Shown: positions 1 through 9,407, counted from the first letter of the stretch. The stretch: DNA of 64,000 nucleotides from Rhodospirillaceae bacterium (GCA_002713365.1 PASR01000004.1:26076-90075), one strand, 5' to 3'. Notes: generated from the sequence alone by a model not told the origin. Translations and numbers: made by a program.

Positions 1-366
1 AACACTTCGTTGACCTTCCGGAGGGTAATGTAATTTTTCCACAATATCACGAGCTTCACTCGCGCTTTCACACATTGGATTAACAATTCCGAGTGCTCCA
101 CCATCAAGTGCTCGAGTAGCCATTGCCATTTCACCTCTTGGAACTCTTACGATTGGTGCTATTCCGGAAGCCAGAGATGTAACTGATATTTGCGCGGTTT
201 GATCGAGTGTTAAAGGGCCATGCTCGAGGTCTATAAAAAGCCAATCCATAACTGCAGTCTTCATTAAAGGAGCGATCTCGTTAGTGCGCACAATTCTAAT
301 CCCTATACCAATGGATATATTACCTGATTCAAGGCGTTCACGAGCTGGATTTAGGAGTCTTTTCAT
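1..366 (-). CDS. HpcH/HpaI aldolase family protein (3' end cut off by window edge)
   Basis: Reading the minus strand from the ATG at 366 gives 122 in-frame codons with no stop before the window edge, so only the N-terminal part is present. The protein starts MKRLLNPARERLESG and contains DWLFIDLEHGP followed by PIVRVPRGE, the pattern of the HpcH/HpaI class II aldolase family (PF03328). In this family the DxEH stretch belongs to the TIM-barrel active site, which uses a divalent metal to cleave 4-hydroxy-2-oxo acids into pyruvate and an aldehyde. It lies 70 bases downstream of htpG on the same strand. The substrate cannot be told from this fragment. Family call is fairly secure; the exact enzyme is not. 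Confidence 0.8.
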   Translation of the reverse strand, partial: MKRLLNPARERLESGNISIGIGIRIVRTNEIAPLMKTAVMDWLFIDLEHGPLTLDQTAQISVTSLASGIAPIVRVPRGEMAMATRALDGGALGIVNPMCESASEARDIVEKLHYPPEGQRSV

Positions 367-435
367 TGGCCTTAGCCTAATTAAATTAATTTTATTTATG
401 AGATTTTAATTTCTTTAATAAATTAAAATGATGAG

Positions 436-2355
436 TTACACAGTTAGCCCCATTGTTATTATGTCGGCCATGCGTTTCGCAAATGCAGATGGATCGGGCG
501 GGCTTTCACCTTCTATTATTCTTGCCTGATCAAGCAGTAGCCAAGCTATATCATCAATAGTTTGTGATTTATTATCAGATTCTTTAGCTAAGGCTTTTGC
601 CAGATGTATAATCATCGGATGCATAGGATTAATTTCTAATATTCTTTTTGCTGCTGAATCCACCTGTTTGTGTTGGCGTAAAAGTCTTTCAATGTGCATG
701 TCCATATCGTCATCTGCAGCTACTAAACAAACGGCGCTATTAGTTAAACGTTTGCTTTCTCTAACATCTTTAACTTCTTCAGCTAGTGTTAGTTTTAGCA
801 ATGCTGTTAGATTCGATAAGGCATTATTTACTGCTGGCGTAGGTTCATCATTTTTTTCTGGAGTTTTGCCAATAGTTTCTAAATCAATATCTCCACGCGT
901 TGCTGACCGGAACTTTTTACCTTGGTATTCGCTAACCATAGGCAGCCAAAACTCATCAACTGGATCAATCATTAACAAAACGTTAATTCCTCTTTCCCTA
1001 AATGCTTCTAGTTGTGGCGAAGAGACTACTGATTCCATGCTTTCTCCAGATATATAAAAAATATCTTCCTGTCCTGCTGCCATATTATCGATGTAATCTT
1101 TTAGACTGATCAAATTGTCTTGCTTTATGGAACTAAACCTCACTAATTCAAGAAGATCATTACGGTAATCCGCAGATTCGTAGAGACCTTCTTTTAATAC
1201 AGCTCCAAAATTATTCCAGAACAAAGCATAAGGTTCAGCATCTTTTTTTGATTTCTTTTTTAGCTCGCTAATTACACGTTTAATAAGGCCAGTACGAATT
1301 CGAGTTAAGACTGGGTTGTTTTGTAACATTTCCCGACTTACGTTGAGGGGTAGATCCTCCGAATCAATTACACCGCGAATAAACCTTAACCAGGCAGGAA
1401 GTAGATCTTCACAATCATCAGTTATAAATATTCTTCGCACATAAAGTTTAATATTATTTTTTCTTTCCGGTTGAAATAAATCGAATGGTTGACTAGACGG
1501 TATAAAAATCAAATTACTATATTCAATTTTTCCTTCAACCCGGTTATGAAGCGTTAACCACGGTTCATCAAACATCTGCCCGACATGACGATAAAACTCG
1601 TTGTACTGTTCTTTACTGACTTCACTTTTTGGTCTAGCCCAAAGAGCTGATGCAGTATTAATTTGCTCTGTAGTACCATCTTTGTCAGCGAGTTTAATTG
1701 GTAATGCAATGTGGTCCGAATAGGTTTTTATGATCTGTTTGATGCGTTCAGGTTCTAAGAATTCTTTTTCATTTTTCAGAATATGCAGCACTACCTTTGT
1801 GCCTCTGGGGTGATCGGCATCAGATGGTGTAACTGTAAAGCTACCTTTTCCATCACTTTTCCATATATTACATTTATTGGAACCGGCACGCCTGCTGCTA
1901 ACTGTAACCGTATCTGCTACCATGAAAGCAGAATAAAACCCTACACCAAATTGACCAATAAGGTTGTTTTCAGCTCCTTCTGCTTTATCAATATTTTCAA
2001 CAAAAGCGGCGGTTCCTGACCTAGCAATTGTTCCCAGGTTTTCAATTAGTTCTTCGTCGCTCATTCCGATTCCGTTATCACTAATAGTCAGGGTGCGTGA
2101 TTTAGTATCAGACGTAATTGTGATACCTAGGTCTCCCTCACCCTCACTTAGTGATGGATCAGTCAGTGCTTCGTATCTTAGCTTGTCACACGCGTCTGAT
2201 GCATTTGATACTAGCTCACGTAAAAAAATTTCTTTATCACTGTAGAGAGACCGGGCTACAATGTCTAAAAGTCGAGTAACCTCGGCTTGAAAGTTGTGGG
2301 TATCAGTCGACTGAGATGGATTTTCGTTTGCAGAGGTGCTCATGTTTTTTCTCAT
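436..2355 (-). CDS. htpG: Molecular chaperone HtpG (Hsp90 family)
   Basis: This is a 639-residue Hsp90-type ATP-dependent chaperone of normal bacterial length. The N-terminal GHKL ATPase domain shows the family blocks YSDKEIFLRELVSNASDACDK (helix with the catalytic Glu and Asn), SDNGIGM, GTIARSGT and GQFGVGFYSAFMVAD. The middle domain carries YVRRIFITDDCEDLLPAWL and the Hsp90 motif DSEDLPLNVSREMLQ. A C-terminal dimerisation region follows. It acts in the cytoplasm on partly folded proteins. The listed start is an ATG, but a second ATG at 2343 (protein starting MSTSANENP) is equally possible; neither has a clear ribosome binding site. It is divergent from the helicase gene, with about 114 bases between them for both promoters. 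Confidence 0.97.
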   Translation of the reverse strand: MRKNMSTSANENPSQSTDTHNFQAEVTRLLDIVARSLYSDKEIFLRELVSNASDACDKLRYEALTDPSLSEGEGDLGITITSDTKSRTLTISDNGIGMSDEELIENLGTIARSGTAAFVENIDKAEGAENNLIGQFGVGFYSAFMVADTVTVSSRRAGSNKCNIWKSDGKGSFTVTPSDADHPRGTKVVLHILKNEKEFLEPERIKQIIKTYSDHIALPIKLADKDGTTEQINTASALWARPKSEVSKEQYNEFYRHVGQMFDEPWLTLHNRVEGKIEYSNLIFIPSSQPFDLFQPERKNNIKLYVRRIFITDDCEDLLPAWLRFIRGVIDSEDLPLNVSREMLQNNPVLTRIRTGLIKRVISELKKKSKKDAEPYALFWNNFGAVLKEGLYESADYRNDLLELVRFSSIKQDNLISLKDYIDNMAAGQEDIFYISGESMESVVSSPQLEAFRERGINVLLMIDPVDEFWLPMVSEYQGKKFRSATRGDIDLETIGKTPEKNDEPTPAVNNALSNLTALLKLTLAEEVKDVRESKRLTNSAVCLVAADDDMDMHIERLLRQHKQVDSAAKRILEINPMHPMIIHLAKALAKESDNKSQTIDDIAWLLLDQARIIEGESPPDPSAFAKRMADIITMGLTV

Positions 2356-2469
2356 TGCTGTGGATTATATAACTTTTGCCCGCACATATGAGGGCAAAAA
2401 TCCAGACGTTCAAGGTCTGTTTTAGTAGATGTTCAATTATATGTCTCTGAATTTAACTATATATTTATT

Positions 2470-4974
2470 ATGTTTTCTGATTTTAAGTCAATAAAAGCAG
2501 TATTGGGCCCGACTAATACCGGCAAAACCTACCTAGCTATAGATCGAATGCTGGGTCATGAAACTGGAATGATAGGATTCCCTCTCAGACTATTGGCAAG
2601 AGAAAACTATGATCGTGTTGTAAGGCTTAGAGGGGCTGGATCTGCTGCTTTGATTACAGGTGAAGAACGCATAATACCTAAAAACCCTAGATATTATTTA
2701 TGTACTGTTGAGGCTATGCCAAAAGAAATTAGCGTTGCATTTCTTGCAATTGATGAAATTCAACTTTGCGCTGATGCTGAAAGGGGGCATATTTTTACTG
2801 AAAGATTGCTTGGCGCAAGAGGAACACAAGAAACTATGTTTCTCGGCGCTGAGACCATGGGACCAATTTTGCGTCGCTTAGTTCCTTCTGCTGAGTATAT
2901 ACGTCGTGAACGTTATTCTAAACTCACTTATGTGGGGCCTAAAAAACTCAACCGGCTACCTCCTCGATCTGCTGTTGTAGCTTTTTCAAATTCAAATGTG
3001 TATGCCATGGCTGAAGTGATCCGCCGTCAGCGTGGCGGAGCAGCTGTAGTTCTTGGAGCACTTAGCCCGAGAACCCGCAATGCCCAAGTCGGTATGTACG
3101 AGGCTGGAGAAGTAGATTATTTAGTTGCTACTGATGCCATTGGCATGGGTCTAAATATGGGTATTGATCACGTCTCCTTCTCTTCGATAAGAAAATTTGA
3201 TGGAGTTAACTATCGATATCTTTTACCGACGGAAATTGCTCAGGTGGCTGGACGGGCAGGTCGCTATTTATCGGATGGTACCTTTGGTCCCACTGCTGAT
3301 ATAGAACCATTTGATCCAGATTTAGTTACATCATTAGAAGACCATAAATTCGACTCACTCAATTCTCTTTTTTGGCGTTCGACCGAACTAGACTTTAATT
3401 CACCTACAAGCCTCAAGAGAAGCCTTGAATCACCCCCTCCCTTACCTTTATTACGTCGTGCAAGGGCTGCCGATGACTACTCTGCTCTTATTTCAGCAAT
3501 ATCTAACCCAAAGATTGTTGATATGGCATCAAACCCGGAATCGGTTAGTCTATTATGGGACACATGTCGGATTCCTGATTTTTCTGGAGATCGTAGCGGC
3601 TCACATTTGAGGCTTGTTATTCGTATTTTTAGATTTCTCATGTCTTCTGAAGCAAGGATACCAACTGATTGGGTTGCAAGGTCATTTAGCCGTCTTGATA
3701 GGTTGGACGGTAATATTGATACATTGATCTCACGTATTTCTAATGTACGTACTTGGACTTATGTGTCTCACCGAGATAATTGGCTTGAAGATGCCACTAG
3801 TTGGCAAGAAAGGACTAGTGCTCTAGAAAACAAGTTATCTGATGTTTTACATGACCGGTTAACTCAACGCTTTGTTGACAGGAAAACGGCGGTGCTGGTT
3901 CGTCGTTTACGTGAACATAAAAAATTACTTGCCGGTGTCGGTTGGGACGGTCGTGTGACCGTGGAAGGTAATGAAATGGGCTGGTTAAAAGGCTTTCATT
4001 TTGTGCCCGACAATAAAGATGTCCTCACTAGTACACACCTCATGGCTGCTATTAATCGTGCATTAAGAGAAGTAGTTAGTATTAGAGTTGCTTCTATAAA
4101 AGCAGCCGATAACGATGCTTTTTTACTTAATTTATCAAATGGTACTTTAGAATGGAATGGAGCACCTCTAGCAAAACTGACATCTGGATCAACAATTGTT
4201 CGTCCCCATATTGATATTCTACCCAGCGAATTACTAGATAGTTCAGCTATATCAGTAATCCGTCTACGTCTTCGTAAATGGCTAGATTACTATCTAATTA
4301 GTCAAATTAGGCCGCTATTATCGTTAAGTGAAAAAACTCTAGATGGAGAATTGCGCGGCCTCATATACCGCTTGACCGAAGGCTTGGGTTGCAGTGCTCG
4401 TGATAACAGTATTGATCGTAGAAGTAAATTTATTGGTAATAATAAACATATCCTTGCGCGGGCCGGAATTAGAGTTGGGGTTGAAATTACTTATATGCCC
4501 TCTTTACTCAAAGGTCGTTTAATGCCTTTGAAGGGTTTGCTTTGGGCGGTACATCGAGGAGAGGAGAAGCCCTCAGCGATTCCTGACGGAGGAGCGACGT
4601 CTATAGATTGTTCAGCAAACATACCTTCTTCTTGGTATTTAGCGTTGGGGTTTTTCCCGGTTGGTAAAATTGCTATTCGTGCTGATCTGCTAGAGCGTCT
4701 TTTAGCTAATGTAAGGCAGTTGAGCCGCGATGGACCATTTAATGTAAATTCAAATATGATGAACACTATTGGGGTCAATGAAGAGAAACTTGCATTAATA
4801 TTAAAGAGTTTTGGCTATGTTGTTAATAAAAAGGACAAATTTATTAGTGTTTCTAGAAAGAAACCAGGAAAACGAACATCAAATAAAATAAGAAAACAAA
4901 AAAATATACGCGCTATTGATCCTAACTCTCCATTTGCAATACTTGCTAGACTAAAAAAAGGACCCCATTCATGA
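2470..4974 (+). CDS. SUV3/MgpS-type ATP-dependent RNA helicase
   Basis: The 834-residue protein is a superfamily 2 helicase of the SUV3-like type common in Alphaproteobacteria. Walker A is GPTNTGKTY near residues 13-21, motif II is AIDEIQ near residues 96-101 (DEIQ in place of DEAD), and motif VI is the QVAGRAGRY segment near residue 260. In motif V the protein has ATDAIGMGLNMGID. The long C-terminal half is poorly conserved, as is usual for this group, and ends in a basic tail rich in Lys and Arg that could bind RNA. The stop is followed 19 bases later by the S4-domain gene, so the two are probably co-transcribed. The role is RNA unwinding in RNA turnover or translation; the specific substrate is unknown. 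Confidence 0.88.
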   Translation: MFSDFKSIKAVLGPTNTGKTYLAIDRMLGHETGMIGFPLRLLARENYDRVVRLRGAGSAALITGEERIIPKNPRYYLCTVEAMPKEISVAFLAIDEIQLCADAERGHIFTERLLGARGTQETMFLGAETMGPILRRLVPSAEYIRRERYSKLTYVGPKKLNRLPPRSAVVAFSNSNVYAMAEVIRRQRGGAAVVLGALSPRTRNAQVGMYEAGEVDYLVATDAIGMGLNMGIDHVSFSSIRKFDGVNYRYLLPTEIAQVAGRAGRYLSDGTFGPTADIEPFDPDLVTSLEDHKFDSLNSLFWRSTELDFNSPTSLKRSLESPPPLPLLRRARAADDYSALISAISNPKIVDMASNPESVSLLWDTCRIPDFSGDRSGSHLRLVIRIFRFLMSSEARIPTDWVARSFSRLDRLDGNIDTLISRISNVRTWTYVSHRDNWLEDATSWQERTSALENKLSDVLHDRLTQRFVDRKTAVLVRRLREHKKLLAGVGWDGRVTVEGNEMGWLKGFHFVPDNKDVLTSTHLMAAINRALREVVSIRVASIKAADNDAFLLNLSNGTLEWNGAPLAKLTSGSTIVRPHIDILPSELLDSSAISVIRLRLRKWLDYYLISQIRPLLSLSEKTLDGELRGLIYRLTEGLGCSARDNSIDRRSKFIGNNKHILARAGIRVGVEITYMPSLLKGRLMPLKGLLWAVHRGEEKPSAIPDGGATSIDCSANIPSSWYLALGFFPVGKIAIRADLLERLLANVRQLSRDGPFNVNSNMMNTIGVNEEKLALILKSFGYVVNKKDKFISVSRKKPGKRTSNKIRKQKNIRAIDPNSPFAILARLKKGPHS

Positions 4975-4993
4975 AGAACTTAGTTATAAGTTG

Positions 4994-5371
4994 ATGGAAA
5001 AAACTGTAACACAAAGGTTAGATAAGTGGCTCTGGTATGCCCGTATATGCAAATCTAGAACTCAGGCAACTAATCTATGTAAATCTGGTATGGTTCGCCT
5101 AAATCGTAACTTGATTACCAAACCAAATCAGAGATTGCGTGTAGATGATGTTTTGACATTTATATTGGGTCAACGCATACGCATATTTCGCGTGGTTGCT
5201 TTAGGAGTAAGAAGGGGGCCTTTTACTGAGGCTAAAGGTCTTTATGAAGATCTATCACCAACTATCCCATCTCCAGTGAGTGAGCCAATGAATAATGGCC
5301 AAAGAATTGCTGGTTCAGGGCGGCCTACAAAACGTGACCGTCGTGCCATAGATGAATTAAAAAAAATATAG
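4994..5371 (+). CDS. S4-domain RNA-binding protein (Hsp15/HslR-like)
   Basis: About 125 residues, starting at the ATG at 4994 rather than the in-frame TTG three bases earlier. The N-terminal part (QRLDKWLWYARICKSRTQA then CKSGMVRLNRN) is the S4 RNA-binding fold, as in the heat-shock protein Hsp15, which binds free 50S subunits carrying nascent chains and helps recycle them. The C-terminal part is basic (GRPTKRDRRAIDELKK). It follows the helicase closely on the same strand, an order conserved in Alphaproteobacteria. The symbol hslR is not assigned because other S4 proteins of this size look similar. Confidence 0.85.
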   Translation: MEKTVTQRLDKWLWYARICKSRTQATNLCKSGMVRLNRNLITKPNQRLRVDDVLTFILGQRIRIFRVVALGVRRGPFTEAKGLYEDLSPTIPSPVSEPMNNGQRIAGSGRPTKRDRRAIDELKKI

Positions 5372-5428
5372 AAATATTTAGTATTGTTAAGCTTGTTGTA
5401 TTAGTAAATGAAGTGTAAACCGATCTGA

Positions 5429-5887
5429 ATGTTAGATAGACTTAGAAAGATATTTGAAGTCGGTGGTCATAGCACCGAACAGACGAGTCAACAAAATGTT
5501 GATGATTTGCATCTTGCTGCTGCAGTGCTTCTGATTGAGGCGGCAAGAATGGATGATACATTTGACTCAGAGGAGAGAATTATAATTGCCAACTTGGTAA
5601 GGTCAAAATTTGCCTTATCTGAAGATGAGGCCTCCTCATTAATTAATTTGGCTAATCAGGTCGCAAAAGATTCCATAGAGTTGTCTAGGTTTACTAAACA
5701 AATAAGGGATAGTTTTGGACATGATGATAGAATTGAAATGCTCGAAATGTTATGGCGTGTTGTTCTAGCTGATGGTAAATTGCATGATCATGAAGCAAAT
5801 TTATTAAGGCGAGCTGCAGGCCTACTTTACGTAACTGATAGAGAAAGTGGTGAAGCTAAGAAAAGGGCTATTGAGTTGACAAGTTAG
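5429..5887 (+). CDS. TerB-family (tellurite resistance TerB-like) protein
   Basis: A 152-residue, mostly helical acidic protein. The blocks AAAVLLIEAARMDDTFDSEER and LWRVVLADGKLHDHEANLLRRAAGLL are the two-fold helical pattern with acidic loop residues seen in the TerB/COG4103 family, where acidic side chains may bind a metal. Despite the family name, no direct role in tellurite resistance can be inferred. It sits between the S4 protein and fdxA on the same strand, a common neighbourhood in Alphaproteobacteria. No signal peptide or membrane segment is seen, so it is probably cytoplasmic. Confidence 0.8.
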   Translation: MLDRLRKIFEVGGHSTEQTSQQNVDDLHLAAAVLLIEAARMDDTFDSEERIIIANLVRSKFALSEDEASSLINLANQVAKDSIELSRFTKQIRDSFGHDDRIEMLEMLWRVVLADGKLHDHEANLLRRAAGLLYVTDRESGEAKKRAIELTS

Positions 5888-6007
5888 TTAATATGTTCGA
5901 TTCAATGGTTTAGTAATAGAAATCTTATTCGGCTCTAGGATAAAAAATTATTTTAAGTCTTAGATGCCGTAAATTTACTGAACTGAATTTGTAAGGAAGG
6001 AATTAAA

Positions 6008-6343
6008 ATGCCGTACGTAGTGACCGAGGCTTGCATAAAATGTAAGTATACAGACTGCGTAGAAGTTTGTCCTGTAGATTGTTTCTATGAGGGAGAAAAT
6101 ATGTTGGTAATACATCCTGATGAATGTATTGACTGCGGGGTTTGTGAGCCCGAGTGTCCAGCAGAAGCAATTATCCCTGATGTAGAGCCCGAGGCTGAGA
6201 AATGGTTGGAGATGAATAGAGAGTATTCAGAAAAATGGCCTAATGTTACAGTTAAGTCTGACCCATTACCTGAAGCAGAAGAATTTAAGGGCCAAGAAGA
6301 TAAGTTTGACAATCACTTCAGTGCGAATCCTGGTCAAGGCTAG
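6008..6343 (+). CDS. fdxA: 7Fe ferredoxin FdxA
   Basis: The 111-residue protein has two cysteine clusters near the N-terminus: C9-x2-C12-x4-C17-x3-C21 with C25, then [12 protein letters not shown] near residue 40. This is the arrangement of FdxA-type ferredoxins that carry one [3Fe-4S] and one [4Fe-4S] cluster. The rest is an acidic extension typical of the family ([18 protein letters not shown]). It is a small soluble electron carrier. The start is supported by an upstream AAGGAAGG-like ribosome binding site. A hairpin downstream at about 6416-6448 may end the transcript, and carD follows. Confidence 0.95.
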   Translation: MPYVVTEACIKCKYTDCVEVCPVDCFYEGENMLVIHPDECIDCGVCEPECPAEAIIPDVEPEAEKWLEMNREYSEKWPNVTVKSDPLPEAEEFKGQEDKFDNHFSANPGQG

Positions 6344-6415
6344 ATACCAGAAAAAATCTTGCAATGAAATAGATCATTGAGCTGTTAATAATAGTGTTTT
6401 TGTGTTATAGGGACT

Positions 6416-6448
6416 AAGTGATCCTTAGAGAGATCACATCACTTTTTT
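6416..6448 (+). terminator. Probable rho-independent terminator after fdxA
   Basis: AAGTGAT at 6416-6422 can pair with ATCACTT at 6439-6445, or the inner GTGATC (6418-6423) with GATCAC (6432-6437). The 3' arm runs straight into a T-tract ending at 6448. It lies about 75 bases after the fdxA stop and 120 bases before carD. The stem is modest, so some transcription may continue into carD. Confidence 0.5.
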
Positions 6449-6569
6449 ACGAGGTTTTTGGAGATGCCCTGGGCAGCAATCTCTTTAATATAAAATAACC
6501 AAGTGACATCTGCTGAAATAATAATGGCGGTAGTGCCGCTTCTATTTGGGATAAATAAAATAGGCCACC

Positions 6570-7091
6570 ATGAAGACAAATACAAAAAGAAAATCATTAA
6601 AAAACCTAGAATTTAGTGCAGGTGACTACGTTGTTTATCCAACACACGGTGTAGGACAGGTTACTGGGGTTGAGGAGCGGGAAATTGCCGGGCAAGACCT
6701 TCAATTATTTATTATTAATTTTGAAAAAGAACGGATGATTCTTAGAGTGCCTATCGATAAGGTAGAGGATTCTGGTTTAAGAAAACTTTCGAGTGAGAAA
6801 ACTATTGAAATGGCTCTGAAAACACTTAAAGGCAGAGTAAGAATTAAACGAACCATGTGGAGTAGACGAGCCCAGGAGTATGAGGCGAAAATAAACTCTG
6901 GCGATCCAATAGCGATCGCTGAGGTTGTACGCGACCTTCATAGAAATGCTGATCAACCTGAGCAGTCATACTCAGAACGCCAGATGTATCAAGCTGCTCT
7001 TGAAAGGTTGGCCCGTGAGTATGCTGCATGTGAAGACCTCGATCATGATACAGCAGTTGAGATGATGGAAGACTCGATGAGTTCAACTTAA
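6570..7091 (+). CDS. carD: CarD-family transcriptional regulator
   Basis: A 173-residue protein. The N-terminal part (FSAGDYVVYPTHGVGQVTGVEE near residues 15-37) is the Tudor-like RNA-polymerase interaction domain of CarD/CdnL proteins. A helical C-terminal region follows (MWSRRAQEYEAKINSGD, then ARDLHRN-like and YSERQMYQAALERLAREYA), which in this family contacts promoter DNA upstream of the -10 element and stabilises open complexes. The length fits alphaproteobacterial CarD. It stands alone, about 227 bases after fdxA, and the intervening leader is long enough for its own promoter. Confidence 0.93.
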   Translation: MKTNTKRKSLKNLEFSAGDYVVYPTHGVGQVTGVEEREIAGQDLQLFIINFEKERMILRVPIDKVEDSGLRKLSSEKTIEMALKTLKGRVRIKRTMWSRRAQEYEAKINSGDPIAIAEVVRDLHRNADQPEQSYSERQMYQAALERLAREYAACEDLDHDTAVEMMEDSMSST

Positions 7092-7214
7092 ATGAGGACT
7101 AGTGGGGCTGTTTTATGAAGCTCAACAATAAGATATAATAGAGGTATAAAAATAAAATTTATAAAATATTTTTTATAAAGTGCAATTTTGTATACCTAAA
7201 GAGAGGAAACTTTA

Positions 7215-8162
7215 TTGCATAGAGATTTATTTCCAGAAATTATGCCATATGAAACTGGTACTTTACCTCTTAGCCACGGCCATGAAATGTATTGGGAGCA
7301 GTCAGGTAATCCGGAGGGGCAACCAATATTATTTCTTCACGGCGGCCCTGGAGCTGGTACGAATTCAAATAATCGGCGATTTTATGACCCTGAATTCTAT
7401 AGAATTATACTTTTTGACCAACGTGGGTGCGGTAAGTCCACCCCTAACGCTTCTGTAGATAATAATACAACTCAGCATTTAATAGCTGATATTGAAATTT
7501 TAAGAGAGTTTCTGGGAATTGAAAAGTGGTTTGTTTTCGGAGGGTCTTGTGGAAGTACTCTTGCTTTAGCATATGCGCAATCATTTAATAACCGGTGTAG
7601 AGGTCTTATTCTACGAGGTATATTTTTGTGTGCTAAGGAAGAAGTTGATTGGTTTATTTACGGTATGGGAAGGTTTTTTCCTGAAGCTTGGCAAGAATTT
7701 TCTAATACTATACCAGAATCAAAAAGGACTGATTTATTAACAGCTTATCTAAATTTATTAGAAAACCCTGACCCTGATATAAATTTACCAGCTGCGCGCG
7801 CTTGGGTGTCTTATGAGGCAAATTGTTCATCCTTACAGATTAAACAAAATATTTTTTTAGATTCGAATAATACAGAAAGTATCCTGGCCCTCGCGAGGCT
7901 TGAGGCCTATTATTTAGCTAATAATGGATTTCTTAAAGAAAATTATTTGATTAATAATATTGATTCTATACGACACCTTCCTGGTGTTATTGTACAAGGG
8001 CGTTACGATATGGTTTGCCCCCCAACTACTGCTTATTGTCTAGCATCGGTTTGGCCAGAAGCACGAATAGAAATTATAGCGGATGCCGGCCATTCCGCCT
8101 TAGAACCGGGTATTCGTAGGGCCTTGGTCAAGGCAACGGAAATGATGAAGAAAATAAAATGA
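7215..8162 (+). CDS. pip: Prolyl iminopeptidase (proline aminopeptidase)
   Basis: A 315-residue alpha/beta hydrolase of peptidase family S33, which removes N-terminal proline from peptides. HGGPG lies at residues 42-46 (oxyanion hole), DQRGCGKS at 68-75, and the nucleophile elbow GGSCGST has Ser111. The acid is in GRYDMVCP and the catalytic His in AGHSALEPG near the C-terminus. The usual elbow in this family is GGSWGST; a Cys replaces the Trp here. The start is a TTG at 7215 with an AGAGGAAA ribosome binding site in front. The stop overlaps the next gene by 4 bases (ATGA), pointing to translational coupling with the SDR and folB. Confidence 0.9.
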   Translation: MHRDLFPEIMPYETGTLPLSHGHEMYWEQSGNPEGQPILFLHGGPGAGTNSNNRRFYDPEFYRIILFDQRGCGKSTPNASVDNNTTQHLIADIEILREFLGIEKWFVFGGSCGSTLALAYAQSFNNRCRGLILRGIFLCAKEEVDWFIYGMGRFFPEAWQEFSNTIPESKRTDLLTAYLNLLENPDPDINLPAARAWVSYEANCSSLQIKQNIFLDSNNTESILALARLEAYYLANNGFLKENYLINNIDSIRHLPGVIVQGRYDMVCPPTTAYCLASVWPEARIEIIADAGHSALEPGIRRALVKATEMMKKIK

Positions 8163-8980
8163 CTGTAAAAAAGACAAAACCTGGAGCTTTGATTACCGGA
8201 GCGGCTCGTAGAATAGGTAGAGCAATAGCACTTGGTTTAGCTAAAGATGGTTGGCATGTTGTTGTGCATTACCACAAGTCATTTGAAGCAGCCGAGCAAA
8301 CTGTTGCAGCAATTGAAGCCCAAGGAGGACAAGCTACGGCCATCGCAGCTGACTTATCAAGAGCTGATTCTGCATCAGAATTAATCACTGAATCAATAAA
8401 TGTCACGGGAGGTTTAACTTGCCTTGTTAACAATGCTTCTTTGTTTGTTAACGATGATATTTTATCATTTAATTCTGAGGGTTTTAACTCGATGATGGCA
8501 GTAAATCTCTGCACACCAGTTTTATTATCCCAGGCCTTTTCGGAAAAACTACAGGAATCATCTGATGGTGTAATTATTAATCTTCTTGATCAAAAATTAG
8601 TTAACCCAAACCCAGACTTTCTTTCTTATACCTTGTCTAAGTATGGGCTTAACGGGCTTACAACTATGTTGGCAATGGCATTGGGTCCCCGTGTTCGAGT
8701 TTGTGGTGTGGCACCAGGGCTAGTCTTGCCAAGTGCTGATCAGACTCGTGATCAGTTTTCAATAGTTCATGATCGTACCCCTTTAGAACGTGGAGCTACA
8801 GTGTTTGATATTGCAAGTGCAGTTCGTTATTTAGTCTCGGCAACTGCAGTTACTGGAGAAATTTTACTAGTTGATGGTGGTCAACATCTTGTTGGTAGTA
8901 CGCGTGATGTAATGTTTGCAAAAACCAAGAACCACTCCGATGAAGTTCAATTTTTTAATGATGACGAGAACGGAAAGTGA
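8159..8980 (+). CDS. SDR oxidoreductase, pteridine-reductase/FolM-like
   Basis: A 273-residue short-chain dehydrogenase. The N-terminal nucleotide motif is TGAARRIG, which fits the TGxxxRxG form that marks pteridine reductases and FolM rather than the usual TGxxxGIG. The NNAS segment and the active site YTLSKYG (YxxxK) are present, and the C-terminal part carries the usual LVDGGQ. It overlaps pip by 4 bases upstream and folB by 4 bases downstream. Overlap with folB, a folate gene, supports a reductase acting on dihydropterin or dihydrofolate compounds. FolM identity is inferred from motif and context, not proved. Confidence 0.78.
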   Translation: MTVKKTKPGALITGAARRIGRAIALGLAKDGWHVVVHYHKSFEAAEQTVAAIEAQGGQATAIAADLSRADSASELITESINVTGGLTCLVNNASLFVNDDILSFNSEGFNSMMAVNLCTPVLLSQAFSEKLQESSDGVIINLLDQKLVNPNPDFLSYTLSKYGLNGLTTMLAMALGPRVRVCGVAPGLVLPSADQTRDQFSIVHDRTPLERGATVFDIASAVRYLVSATAVTGEILLVDGGQHLVGSTRDVMFAKTKNHSDEVQFFNDDENGK

Positions 8981-9402
8981 ATATGGCTATTACGAATATT
9001 TCTACCATGGACCCTATCGAGAATAGATTGCTTAAAAAGAAACTATCAGTGCGTAAATTGTTTTTTCGTGATTTAGAAATTCAGGCGCATATTGGTATAA
9101 ATGATTCTGAACAAGGAAAAACTCAGAAGGTACTTATTAATATTACACTTTATATGGCTTCTACTGAAGGGCCTAAGAACGACAGTATTACAGAGGTGTT
9201 TAATTATGACCGGGTACGCGATGCTGTGCATGGATTAATTCAAAGACGTCATATTAACCTTCAGGAAACACTTGTTGATGAAATCGCAGATATATGTCTT
9301 GGATTTGAAGATGTAGCTGGTGTACGAATATCTTCAGAAAAGACGGATGTTTATGATGATTGTTCTAGTGTTGGTAGCGAACTGGTTCGTTTACGTGATT
9401 GA
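8977..9402 (+). CDS. folB: Dihydroneopterin aldolase
   Basis: About 140 residues with the FolB fold pattern: FRDLEIQAHIGINDSEQGKTQKV, where the I-G-x-x-x-x-E block holds the substrate pocket, FNYDRVRDAVHGLI, then LQETLVDEIADICL and a beta strand with ISSEKTDVYDD. The enzyme converts dihydroneopterin to 6-hydroxymethyl-dihydropterin in folate synthesis. The start could be the GTG at 8977, which overlaps the SDR stop, or the ATG at 8983. It is the last gene of the pip-SDR-folB cluster. Confidence 0.9.
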   Translation: MNMAITNISTMDPIENRLLKKKLSVRKLFFRDLEIQAHIGINDSEQGKTQKVLINITLYMASTEGPKNDSITEVFNYDRVRDAVHGLIQRRHINLQETLVDEIADICLGFEDVAGVRISSEKTDVYDDCSSVGSELVRLRD

Positions 9403-9407
9403 TACTT

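Noticed and set aside
668..2245. Several plus-strand ORFs inside htpG
   Set aside because: They are antisense frames within a well-conserved gene.
7180..7458. Plus-strand ORF overlapping the prolyl iminopeptidase start
   Set aside because: It is a shifted frame of the peptidase gene with no recognisable domain.
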